Below the pieces are notes generated by a model. The model did not search any database. It was given only the letters and a program-made list of their open reading frames with translations, and was not told where the DNA came from. Positions 26,976-35,445 of a stretch of DNA of 53,192 nucleotides are shown here, in pieces (within the stretch, counting starts at the first letter, position 1; every line of letters starts with the position of its first letter). Origin of the DNA: Mucilaginibacter sp. JRF (GTDB lineage: Bacteria > Bacteroidota > Bacteroidia > Sphingobacteriales > Sphingobacteriaceae); contig NZ_JADFBY010000014.1 of assembly GCF_015223065.1 (NCBI RefSeq), positions 1 through 53,192 on the forward strand, in the 5' to 3' direction. The translations under genes were made by a program, and so were the position numbers.

Positions 26976-29333
26976 TCACTCGCTACGTAAACTTTTTACC
27001 GGGTTGGCAATTGCGGCCTTTATGGCCTGGTAGCTGATGGTTGCCAGCGCGATGAGGATAGAGATAACCCCGGCACCTATAAATACCCATATGCTGATAT
27101 CGATACGGTAGGTATAGCCCTTTAACCACTCCGTCATGCCCCACCAGGCTAATGGCGCGGCTACTATAAATGATATGATAACCAGCTTTAAAAAGTCGAT
27201 AGACAACAGGCGGGTAATACGGGCTACCGAAGCGCCCAACACTTTGCGCACACCAATCTCTTTAATTCGGTTTTGAGCCATATAGGTAGCCAAACCAAAC
27301 AAGCCCAGGCACGATATAAATACCGTTAACCCGGCAAACAAAGTTGCCAGTGTGCCTATGCGTTGTTCCTCGGCAAATTTTTTGGCGTAATCTTCATCCA
27401 CAAAAGTGTACTCGAAAGGGTAATCGGGATTGTACTTTTTAAATATCTGTTCAATCGATTTTAAGTTGGCGGCTGTGCTGCGCACCGGATTTAGTTTATA
27501 ATGAACAATGTTAAACCATGAGCTTGGCCCTTGTATAATCATTGGTCGTACCGGTTCGTATGGTGATTGCAGTATAAAATCTTTAACCACACCTACTATA
27601 TGCCACTTGGTGTTACCGTTATTTACTATTTGCCCTACCGGGTTTTTAAACTTCATTATTTTAACGGCGGCTTCATTAAGTAGCATCGCCAATGAATCGG
27701 TTGGATACTTAACGATGTCAATATCACGGCCATCAACAATTTTCAATCCTATCGTTTTGGTAAAATCGCCATCAACGTTAAATACATTAAAGTCGAGCTT
27801 TTCATTCGGGTCTTTTCCCGCCCAGCTATACCCCCAGCTATCACTCCAGCCCTCGGTAATTGGCGCGCTGGTTTTGGTTATACCACTAACGGCACCGCTG
27901 GCCAACATATCATTACGAATGGCGTTATAATGTTTACCCATATCGCCCGAGATATAGCTGTAAACCAGATTATCGCGCTTATAACCCGTATCGCGGCTTT
28001 GGCCGTGTTGCAACTGGCTTTTAATAATGATGGTACAGATAATAAGCGCTATCGCTATGGTGAATTGAATTACCACTAAAACCTTACGAGGTGCAACCAA
28101 GGCATTAGCTGCCTTAAACGTACCTTTTAATACTTTAATAGGTTTAAATGATGATAGATAGAAGGCAGGATAACTACCCGCTATAATACCGGTAAGTAAA
28201 ATAAAGCCTATGAACAATATCCAGAAATCAATGCTGGAGTATGGCAAAAACAACGCCTTACCTGTTAGCTGACTAAAGCCGCTTAAACTTAGCTGAACAA
28301 TGACCAATGCCAGTAAACCCGCGAATAAAGCGATCAATATCGATTCGGCTAAAAACTGACCTATGAGCAGTTCGCGCGGGGCACCTGCTACTTTGCGGAT
28401 GCCAACCTCTTTAGCGCGCTTTTCGCTGCGGGCGGTGCTCAGGTTCATGAAGTTGATACAGGCTATCAGTAATATTAAACCGGCTATAATGGCAAATAAC
28501 CGTACGGTACTGATGCGCCCGCCGGTATTTACACCGTTTTCAAATTTTGAATACAAGCGCCATTTTTCCGCAGGATGCAAAAACACCTCGGTATCTTTTT
28601 GGTCGGAGTGTGATTTGGTGATGTTTTTTATACGGGCGTTAGCTGTAGCTAATGATACACCGGGCTTTAACAAGGCATAGGTTTGCACCGAGTTATTACC
28701 CCAGTATTCATCATCCCAACCCACCTTTTTCATGTACGTCCACGGCAGCAGGTAACCAAACCTGAAGCGGGTATTATTCGGCAGATCCTGCATAACGGCG
28801 GTAACCGTAAAGTTGGCATTACTGTCAATTTTAACCGTTTTACCCATTGCGGCCTCATTGCTGCCGAATAGTTTTTTAGCTAATTTCTCTGTTAAAACGA
28901 TAGATGAATTATCAACCAGCGCGCTTTTACGCTCACCATTAACCAGCGGAAAGCTGAACATATTTATAAAGCTCTGATCGGTGAAGTAACCGCGCTCCAT
29001 CATCTTTTTATCGCCAACGGTGAATAAAAAAGTACACTCGTTGGTATGTGTGGCATCTTCTACCTGTGGATAATCGGCCTTGAGGGTTTTGGCCATAATT
29101 TTTGGCGTGGTATTCCAGCACCATAAATTACCATCAAAAACCGCCTTGTTGTACATGGTGTACAGGCGGTCCTTTTTCTCGTGAAACTGATCGTAGCTTA
29201 CTTCGTTTTGCACCCATAATAAAATGAGCGCCGCGCTGGCCATACCAATGGTTAACCCCGCTATGTTGATGAATGTAAAACCCTTATTTTTCAATAAGTT
29301 TCTCCAGGCAATTTTCAGATAGTTTTTAAACAT
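26976..29333 (-). CDS. duplicated MacB/FtsX-type ABC permease 2
   Basis: 785 residues. It is closest to permease 1: both share KNYLKIAWRNL at the start, a W-x-LY segment near residue 255 followed by a VRLF segment leading into the second helix, and a STARSEKRAKEVGIRK run. FtsX motifs KEVGIRKVAGAP and KEIGVRKVLGAS; tail NPVKSLRSE. The pair probably arose by a recent local duplication compared with the rest of the array (inference from shared blocks, not from a computed tree). Confidence 0.94.
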   Translation of the reverse strand: MFKNYLKIAWRNLLKNKGFTFINIAGLTIGMASAALILLWVQNEVSYDQFHEKKDRLYTMYNKAVFDGNLWCWNTTPKIMAKTLKADYPQVEDATHTNECTFLFTVGDKKMMERGYFTDQSFINMFSFPLVNGERKSALVDNSSIVLTEKLAKKLFGSNEAAMGKTVKIDSNANFTVTAVMQDLPNNTRFRFGYLLPWTYMKKVGWDDEYWGNNSVQTYALLKPGVSLATANARIKNITKSHSDQKDTEVFLHPAEKWRLYSKFENGVNTGGRISTVRLFAIIAGLILLIACINFMNLSTARSEKRAKEVGIRKVAGAPRELLIGQFLAESILIALFAGLLALVIVQLSLSGFSQLTGKALFLPYSSIDFWILFIGFILLTGIIAGSYPAFYLSSFKPIKVLKGTFKAANALVAPRKVLVVIQFTIAIALIICTIIIKSQLQHGQSRDTGYKRDNLVYSYISGDMGKHYNAIRNDMLASGAVSGITKTSAPITEGWSDSWGYSWAGKDPNEKLDFNVFNVDGDFTKTIGLKIVDGRDIDIVKYPTDSLAMLLNEAAVKIMKFKNPVGQIVNNGNTKWHIVGVVKDFILQSPYEPVRPMIIQGPSSWFNIVHYKLNPVRSTAANLKSIEQIFKKYNPDYPFEYTFVDEDYAKKFAEEQRIGTLATLFAGLTVFISCLGLFGLATYMAQNRIKEIGVRKVLGASVARITRLLSIDFLKLVIISFIVAAPLAWWGMTEWLKGYTYRIDISIWVFIGAGVISILIALATISYQAIKAAIANPVKSLRSE

Positions 29334-29372
29334 GAGGTTTATGTTTGTGATGTTCGGTCAATTAAAGTTTGG

Positions 29373-31727
29373 TTATTCGCTGCGCAGGCTTTTTACCGGG
29401 TTGCTTGTGGCGGCCTTAAAGGTGTTTAATGATACCACACCCAGCGTGAGCAGCATAATACACGCCCCCACAAAGCCAAATACCCAAATGCTCATATCAA
29501 CATGGTAGGCGTATTTTTGCAGCCAGTTGTGCATCAGGTACCAGGTTACCGGTACGGCTATTACAAAGGCCAGCGCTACCAGCTTTAAAAATTCGGTTGA
29601 TATAAGCATGATAACCTGCTTTACCGATGCGCCCAGCACCTTGCGTATGCCTATCTCGCGGAAACGTTTTTCGATAGTGAACGATGCCAGGCCGGCCAAA
29701 CCCAAACAGCAGATAAATATGGCCAGGCCGGCGAATATATTGGTAACACGCCCAATCAACTCCTCGGTATAAAACTTCTCGCCGTATTGCTGATCGGCAA
29801 AATCATACTCGAACAAATCGTCGGGACTATATTTATTGTACACGGCTTTTATAGATGCCAGCGCCTTTTGCGGCTGCACACCATCATTAAGCCTGATGTT
29901 TATAATGTTGAGGTTATTGCCATAATAGGTCATCATTGGCCTTACCGCTTCGTATGGCGAGGTCATCACAATATTGTCGGTAACGCCAATAACAGTGTAT
30001 ACACTTGCACCGTAGTTCATTTTCATGCCAACAGGGTTTTTCATCCCCATAGCCTCAACCGCCGCTTTGTTAAGCAGCATATTTGATGTATCGGCCGGAG
30101 TGCCGACAAAATCACGCCCCTGCAGAATCTTTACTCCTAATGTTTTACTGAAGTTAACATCAGTATACATGCCCGAAAAAATGATCTGCTCGCCTGCGGG
30201 TTTGCCTGCATAATCCGGACCACCGGATAGCCACCAAATATTTGTAATTGGTGAAAACGTACGGTTAACTGCCCTGATAAGACCTGTTTGCATCAGTTCA
30301 TTTTTGATCACATCGTAATTACGATTAGCTGAGCCTGTAGCAGGCAGCATAATCAGGTTATTGGCATTGTAACCCGTATCGCGGCTTTTAACATGTTGTA
30401 TTTGCTGATAGATGATGATGGTTGATGATATCAGCAGTATCGACATCACGAACTGCCCTACCACCAGCACCCTGCGTGGAATTACAGCACCCCTGCCAAC
30501 CAGTATGCTACCCTTTAAAACCTTAACCGGGTTAAACGACGACAGATACAAAGCCGGATAGCTGCCTGCTGTTAAACCGGTAAACAGTATTATGCCAAGC
30601 GCGCCCAGCCAAAGCTTCGGTTCGCCAAAGTTCAGTACCAGTTTTTTATCAACCAGTTGGTTGAACATAGGCATCAACACTACCACTAATATTACTGATA
30701 GTATAAAGGCAATGACGGCCAGTATGAGCGACTCAGCAAAGAATTGCAGCACCAGTTGCTTTCTATCAGAGCCTAATGTTTTGCGGATGCCTACCTCTTT
30801 AGCACGCTTCTCGCTGCGGGCGGTGCTCAGGTTCATGAAGTTTACGCAGGCAATGAGCAGTATCACCAATGCTACTATCGAGAACAGGCGCACATACTCT
30901 ATCATACCGCCTACGTTTTTACCATCCTTAAAATCGTGATAGAGGTGCCACTTGCTCATGGGATAGGCAAAGTAAGTGCTTACCTTTTCGTTAGGGTTAT
31001 GTTTTTTCATCACACTGGTAACAATGCGCCCTACCTCGGCCTCGGTTGTGCCGGATTTTACCTGAACATATACCCGCCACGATGAATTTACCCACTCGGT
31101 CATGTCGCGCTTAGCCTCGGGCGACGAATAATTGATGGGTATCAGCGCGTCAAAACGTACGGTTGAATTACCGGGAGGATCGGCAATTACGGCTGACACC
31201 TTTACCGACTGATCGCTGTTCATTTTCAACACCTTGTTCAGCGGGTCGGCATCGCCAAAAAACGCCGTGGCGAATGATTCGGTTATTACAATGGATGATG
31301 GATATTTAAGCGCCTGCTTTGCATTCCCTTTTACAAACTTCCAGGTAAAAACATCCAGAAAAGCCTCGTTAACATACAGTACATCGCGCTTTAGCTTGGT
31401 GTTTTTCAGGTCGAACAGGTTGCTTTGCGTTTGGGTAGTTACCGCGGCGTGCTCAATATTGGGGTAACCGGTTTGCAGCTCCGTAGCCAGCGGGAACACC
31501 ATATTCTCATCCGTAAAAACATTGTTGGTGAAATTACGGGTGGCTACGGTCTGGTATATCCTGTCATAACCCTTATTAAATTTATCGAACGATAACTCAT
31601 CCTTCACCCATAAAAAAATAAACATGGCACACGTTATACCTATGGTTAGGCCTAACAGGTTGGTAAATGCAAAACCCTTATTACGCACAAGGTTTCGCCA
31701 GGCTATTTTAAGGTAGTTTTTAAACAT
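29373..31727 (-). CDS. duplicated MacB/FtsX-type ABC permease 1
   Basis: 784 residues. Helices at about 21-42, 285-305, 335-357, 375-395, 425-445 and three in the last 125 residues; two MacB-like periplasmic cores between them. FtsX motifs KEVGIRKTLGSD and REIGIRKVLGAS; tail NPVKSLRSE. A single chain holds two MacB-like halves, so one polypeptide may act as the whole membrane unit with an ATPase dimer (inference). It is the first permease after the ATPase (46-base gap). Confidence 0.94.
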   Translation of the reverse strand: MFKNYLKIAWRNLVRNKGFAFTNLLGLTIGITCAMFIFLWVKDELSFDKFNKGYDRIYQTVATRNFTNNVFTDENMVFPLATELQTGYPNIEHAAVTTQTQSNLFDLKNTKLKRDVLYVNEAFLDVFTWKFVKGNAKQALKYPSSIVITESFATAFFGDADPLNKVLKMNSDQSVKVSAVIADPPGNSTVRFDALIPINYSSPEAKRDMTEWVNSSWRVYVQVKSGTTEAEVGRIVTSVMKKHNPNEKVSTYFAYPMSKWHLYHDFKDGKNVGGMIEYVRLFSIVALVILLIACVNFMNLSTARSEKRAKEVGIRKTLGSDRKQLVLQFFAESLILAVIAFILSVILVVVLMPMFNQLVDKKLVLNFGEPKLWLGALGIILFTGLTAGSYPALYLSSFNPVKVLKGSILVGRGAVIPRRVLVVGQFVMSILLISSTIIIYQQIQHVKSRDTGYNANNLIMLPATGSANRNYDVIKNELMQTGLIRAVNRTFSPITNIWWLSGGPDYAGKPAGEQIIFSGMYTDVNFSKTLGVKILQGRDFVGTPADTSNMLLNKAAVEAMGMKNPVGMKMNYGASVYTVIGVTDNIVMTSPYEAVRPMMTYYGNNLNIINIRLNDGVQPQKALASIKAVYNKYSPDDLFEYDFADQQYGEKFYTEELIGRVTNIFAGLAIFICCLGLAGLASFTIEKRFREIGIRKVLGASVKQVIMLISTEFLKLVALAFVIAVPVTWYLMHNWLQKYAYHVDMSIWVFGFVGACIMLLTLGVVSLNTFKAATSNPVKSLRSE

Positions 31728-31773
31728 GTTTATTGTGATTTAAAGGTGAATGTTTGAGTGATGTTGGTATGTT

Positions 31774-32451
31774 TTATATCATGATATTCTCTACAACGGT
31801 ATGGCCATCCAGCAAGCGAATAATACGGTGGCTGTAGCGGGCATCATGCTCAGAGTGGGTTACCATTACTATGGTGGTACCTTGTTCGTTCAAATCGGTT
31901 AACAGTTCCATTACCTCGTTACCGTTGCTCGAGTCGAGGTTACCGGTAGGCTCATCCGCCAGTATGAGTTTAGGTTTATTTACAACGGCACGGGCAATGG
32001 CCACACGCTGTTGCTGACCGCCCGATAACTGTTGCGGGTAGTGGTTACGGCGGTGCATGATCTGCATTTTATCCAGCACTTCCTCCACACGTTTTACACG
32101 GTCGGCGGCGGCTACGCCGGTATAAATTAAAGGCAATTCCACGTTCTCGAAAACGGTAAGCTCATCAATAAGATTAAAGCTCTGGAACACGAAACCAATG
32201 TTATGCTTACGCAGATCGGCACGCTTACGCTCGCTGTAATGGGCTATCTCGGTACCGTTAAACACGTAGCTGCCACCATCCGGGTCATCCAACATGCCTA
32301 TAATATTCAGCAAGGTTGATTTGCCGCAGCCCGATGGACCCATGATGGCCACAAACTCGCCTTTTTTTACTTCGAGCGATAGCCTGTTAAGCGCAACGGT
32401 TTCAACTTCCTCAGTGCGATAAAACTTTTCGAGATCAGTTATCTTTATCAT
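31774..32451 (-). CDS. ABC transporter ATPase, MacB/LolD type (copy 1)
   Basis: 225 residues from the ATG at 32451, which is preceded by AGGAGG-AAAAA, a rare strong Shine-Dalgarno in this window; an in-frame GTG at 32469 is less likely. Complete ATPase motifs: Walker A GPSGCGKS, signature LSGGQQQRVAIARA, Walker B LILADEPTGNLDS and switch histidine in MVTHSEHD. It presumably energises the five permeases directly downstream. Unlike the second copy its signature region is standard. Confidence 0.96.
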   Translation of the reverse strand: MIKITDLEKFYRTEEVETVALNRLSLEVKKGEFVAIMGPSGCGKSTLLNIIGMLDDPDGGSYVFNGTEIAHYSERKRADLRKHNIGFVFQSFNLIDELTVFENVELPLIYTGVAAADRVKRVEEVLDKMQIMHRRNHYPQQLSGGQQQRVAIARAVVNKPKLILADEPTGNLDSSNGNEVMELLTDLNEQGTTIVMVTHSEHDARYSHRIIRLLDGHTVVENIMI

Positions 32452-32517
32452 TTTTTCCTCCTTAACCACCCGGTGGTTATATATTAATTGTGATTGTTCA
32501 GTTAATTAAATTCTTTG

Positions 32518-33768
32518 TTAGTTCTTCAGCACCAGCTCCTGCATATCGCCGTAAGTATCGTAGCTTGATGTTACCACCTTATCGCCCGGCTTAAGGCCTT
32601 GCAGCACCTCGTAATAATCAGGGTTTTGGCGACCAAGCTGTACATCGGCACGGTAGGCTGTTTTGCCATCCTCACTCAGCTTAAATATCCAGTTACCGCC
32701 GGTTTGCTGGTAAAAGCCGCCTTTAGGTACAAGCAGGGCCTGTGTTTCATCGCTCAGCGCCAGGCGTATCTGTAAGGTTTGCCCGCGGCGCATCTCTTTG
32801 GGTATGGCTCCCAAAAACTCCATATCAACCTGAAAACGGCCATTAGTAACCTGCGTAAATACTTTTTTAATACGCAGCTTATATGTTTTATCCAGGGTGA
32901 ACTCGCCCATCAGGCCATTGTACACGCGCGATATATAGTGCTCATCCACATCAACCCTAACCTTAAACCCTGATAAGACGTCGATTTGCCCTAAACGTTG
33001 CCCCTTATTCTTGGTCTGGCCAATTTCGGCATCCATTGAGGTTAACTGCCCATCAACCGGGGCACGCACTATCAGGTCGCCTACCTTTTTACGCATCAGC
33101 GCCAGGGTGCTTTTCATGTGATCGTATGATTCGCCCATTTGTGTGAGCTGTTGCTTGGTTGAGCTGCTATCCTGATTCAGAATTTTGGTGGTCAGTTTTT
33201 TACGGTTAACCGCGTACTGATACTCATTCTCTGATTTTTTGAACTCTTGTAAACCGATAGCCTTTTGATCGTATAAATGTTTATTTAGTTTATAGATACG
33301 CTCGGCTTCTTTCAAGGCATTATCCACCTCGGCCATTTGGTTTAATTTGCCAATGGTGTTTTGCTGCGCGTTATCGCGCGATATCTGCATTTGGGTCAAT
33401 ACGTTAAATACGGATGTTTCCTCATTGGCCAAACTCAGCTCCAGATCGGTATTGGTTAGTTTCAATATCGGCTGCCCGGCTTTCATGGTGGTACCGTCCT
33501 CAACAAACAGTTTTTCAACACGGCCGCCCTCAACCGCGTCGAGGTATATGGTGGTTTTAGGCATTACCACGCCGTTAACCGGTATAAACTCCTGGAACGG
33601 GCCTTTCTTTATCTCGCTGATGGTGATACGCTCGGTATCAACATTAAGCTTGCTTTTGCCCGATGTAAAATAGATGCTACCGGTAACCAGCAGCACTATA
33701 CCTGCTACACCGGCTATGGTAGTTATACGTTTAGCATTCCACTTCTTTTTCTCGATTTTTCTGTCCAC
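32518..33768 (-). CDS. HlyD/MacA-type periplasmic adaptor protein
   Basis: 416 residues starting at GTG (33768); no ATG lies nearby and the predicted transcript start is only about 18 bases upstream. A basic cytoplasmic end, one membrane helix (about 18-35), a lipoyl half (VEDGTTMKAGQPILKL), an alpha-helical hairpin of about 110 residues, the second lipoyl half (IVRAPVDGQL) and a beta-barrel. It bridges the inner-membrane permeases and the TolC-like duct. First gene of the long minus-strand operon; its promoter region shares the central enhancer pair with the divergent regulator gene. Confidence 0.94.
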   Translation of the reverse strand: MDRKIEKKKWNAKRITTIAGVAGIVLLVTGSIYFTSGKSKLNVDTERITISEIKKGPFQEFIPVNGVVMPKTTIYLDAVEGGRVEKLFVEDGTTMKAGQPILKLTNTDLELSLANEETSVFNVLTQMQISRDNAQQNTIGKLNQMAEVDNALKEAERIYKLNKHLYDQKAIGLQEFKKSENEYQYAVNRKKLTTKILNQDSSSTKQQLTQMGESYDHMKSTLALMRKKVGDLIVRAPVDGQLTSMDAEIGQTKNKGQRLGQIDVLSGFKVRVDVDEHYISRVYNGLMGEFTLDKTYKLRIKKVFTQVTNGRFQVDMEFLGAIPKEMRRGQTLQIRLALSDETQALLVPKGGFYQQTGGNWIFKLSEDGKTAYRADVQLGRQNPDYYEVLQGLKPGDKVVTSSYDTYGDMQELVLKN

Positions 33769-33797
33769 TGCGATATAAATGAATTTACACTACCTAA

Positions 33798-33812
33798 CAA
33801 AAACACATGCCA
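33798..33812 (-). promoter_or_regulatory. candidate sigma-54 promoter for the efflux operon (site C, minus)
   Basis: TGGCATG begins at 33812 on the minus strand, followed at the -12 region by TTTTTG (one base off canonical spacing). Predicted start near 33786, about 18 bases before the GTG start. The TGGYATG core is identical in type to sites A and B and sits 54 bp from the enhancer pair. Confidence 0.55.
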
Positions 33813-33865
33813 CAAATTAATTTACTGAAAAACAGCAACTTAAATACAAATACCTATAAATGTGC

Positions 33866-33902
33866 GTACGCTAATGTTACAGCAAGTGTACGGTATTGAT
33901 AC
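33866..33902. promoter_or_regulatory. paired activator-binding motif, site C (shared, divergent)
   Basis: GTACGCTAATGTTAC (33866-33880) and GTACGGTATTGATAC (33888-33902), separated by agcaagt. It lies 54 bp from the minus-strand -24 box and 56 bp from the plus-strand -24 box, i.e. nearly centred between the adaptor and regulator promoters. Inferred binding site of the activator encoded beside it. Confidence 0.75.
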
Positions 33903-33957
33903 AGTGTACATTGAGGCCTAAAACAGCAATATTCTGTTTATCAATAAGTTGAATTTA

Positions 33958-33972
33958 TGGTTGATTTGTTGC
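33958..33972 (+). promoter_or_regulatory. candidate sigma-54 promoter for the regulator gene
   Basis: TGGTTGATTTGTTGC: TGG at 33958-33960 and TTGC at 33969-33972 with exactly canonical -24/-12 spacing, 56 bp from the enhancer pair. Predicted start near 33984, giving a leader of about 106 bases to the ATG at 34090. Suggests positive autoregulation. Confidence 0.6.
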
Positions 33973-34089
33973 CCGCTTTAAGCTGATAATTTAGCTTAAA
34001 AACAGTACGAAAACAATGCTTTTTGGTTAAAGGCGTTTTAAGCGATTGATATTTTATTTACCTTAACATCTTATTCAGCATTGGCACAG

Positions 34090-35445
34090 ATGATATTAAA
34101 AAAGGCGACCATCCTTATCGTTGACGACGACCCGGATGTTTTGACCGCGGTAAAGCTACTGCTAAAGACCGAGGTGCAGGAGATAATTACCGAGAAAAAC
34201 CCCGAAAACCTGAACTGGCTGCTACAGCGCAACCAGGTTGACCTTGTTTTGTTAGACATGAACTTTAACAGCGCCATTAACACCGGTAACGAGGGTATTT
34301 ACTGGCTGCGCAAGGTTAAGGAGTGGAAGCCTAATGTATGCGTTATTATGATAACCGCTTATGGCGATATTGACCTGGCTGTGCGATCATTAAAAGAGGG
34401 CGCTAACGATTTTATTGTTAAACCCTGGCATAACGAAAAACTGATTAGCACCATAACCGATCTGCTGGAGAAGAAAGAGGGTGATAAAACCGGCAAGCCT
34501 GTAAAAAGCAAAGCCGGATCGACCGATATTTTGGGCGATTCGGAAATGATGCAGGATATATTCCACAAGGTAAATAAGATAGCCCCTACTGATGCCAACA
34601 TATTGATTTTAGGCGAGAACGGAACGGGTAAGGATTTGATGGCGAAGGCTATTCACGAGCGATCGTTACGGGCTAACAAACCTTTTGTTAAGGTAGATGT
34701 GGGCGCGCTTACTGACTCATTGTTCGAGAGTGAATTGTTCGGCCATAAAAAAGGTGCCTATACCGATGCCCGCGAGGATCGCCCCGGCAGGTTTGAGGAT
34801 GCGCATGGCGGCACCTTGTTTTTGGATGAGATAGGCAACATTACCCTGCAACAACAGGCCAAGCTGTTAACCGTACTGCAAAACCGGCAGGTAACAAGGC
34901 TGGGTACCAACAAGCCTATTGATATCGACATCAGACTGATATGCGCTACCAACATGCCCTTGCAGGAGCTGGCTAACGAAAACCGTTTCCGTAAGGATTT
35001 GATATACCGCATTAACACGGTAGAGATAACCATGCCGCCGCTGCGCAAACGTAATAATGATATTGTGGTGCTGGCCCGTCACTTTGCCAAAATGTATGCC
35101 TCCAAGTACCTTAAACCTACTATGGATTTTGAGGCGGCGGCTTTGCAAAAGCTAAAATCGTACAACTTTCCGGGCAATGTGCGCGAGTTGCAGTATTCTA
35201 TTGAACGGGCGGTTATTATGGCCGATACCGATGTACTGCATGCTGATGACCTATTGTTCTCATCATTGGAAACACCTATTCAGCAAAACATCGAGGGCGA
35301 TGATAACATTCCGCTGAGCGCGATGGAGAAGAATGCCATACTGCGTGTGATAGAAAAGCATAGCGGCAACATAACCCGCGCCGCCAAGGAGTTAGGTTTA
35401 ACCCGTACAGCCCTGTACCGCAGACTGAGCAAGTATGATATTTAA
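34090..35445 (+). CDS. NtrC-family sigma-54-dependent response regulator
   Basis: 451 residues from the ATG at 34090 (an in-frame TTG at 34081 is less likely). Receiver domain with acidic pocket VDDD at 11-14, phosphoacceptor D56 (LLDMNF), T89 and K111. AAA+ domain with Walker A GENGTGKD at 175-182, the sigma-54 contact loop as GAYTDA at 222-227 (usual GAFTGA) and Walker B TLFLDEIG. C-terminal Fis-type helix-turn-helix (NITRAAKELGLTRTALYRRL). It should activate sigma-54 promoters when phosphorylated by the adjacent kinase. The paired motifs at 16336, 19668 and 33866 are its likely targets (inference). Confidence 0.96.
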   Translation: MILKKATILIVDDDPDVLTAVKLLLKTEVQEIITEKNPENLNWLLQRNQVDLVLLDMNFNSAINTGNEGIYWLRKVKEWKPNVCVIMITAYGDIDLAVRSLKEGANDFIVKPWHNEKLISTITDLLEKKEGDKTGKPVKSKAGSTDILGDSEMMQDIFHKVNKIAPTDANILILGENGTGKDLMAKAIHERSLRANKPFVKVDVGALTDSLFESELFGHKKGAYTDAREDRPGRFEDAHGGTLFLDEIGNITLQQQAKLLTVLQNRQVTRLGTNKPIDIDIRLICATNMPLQELANENRFRKDLIYRINTVEITMPPLRKRNNDIVVLARHFAKMYASKYLKPTMDFEAAALQKLKSYNFPGNVRELQYSIERAVIMADTDVLHADDLLFSSLETPIQQNIEGDDNIPLSAMEKNAILRVIEKHSGNITRAAKELGLTRTALYRRLSKYDI

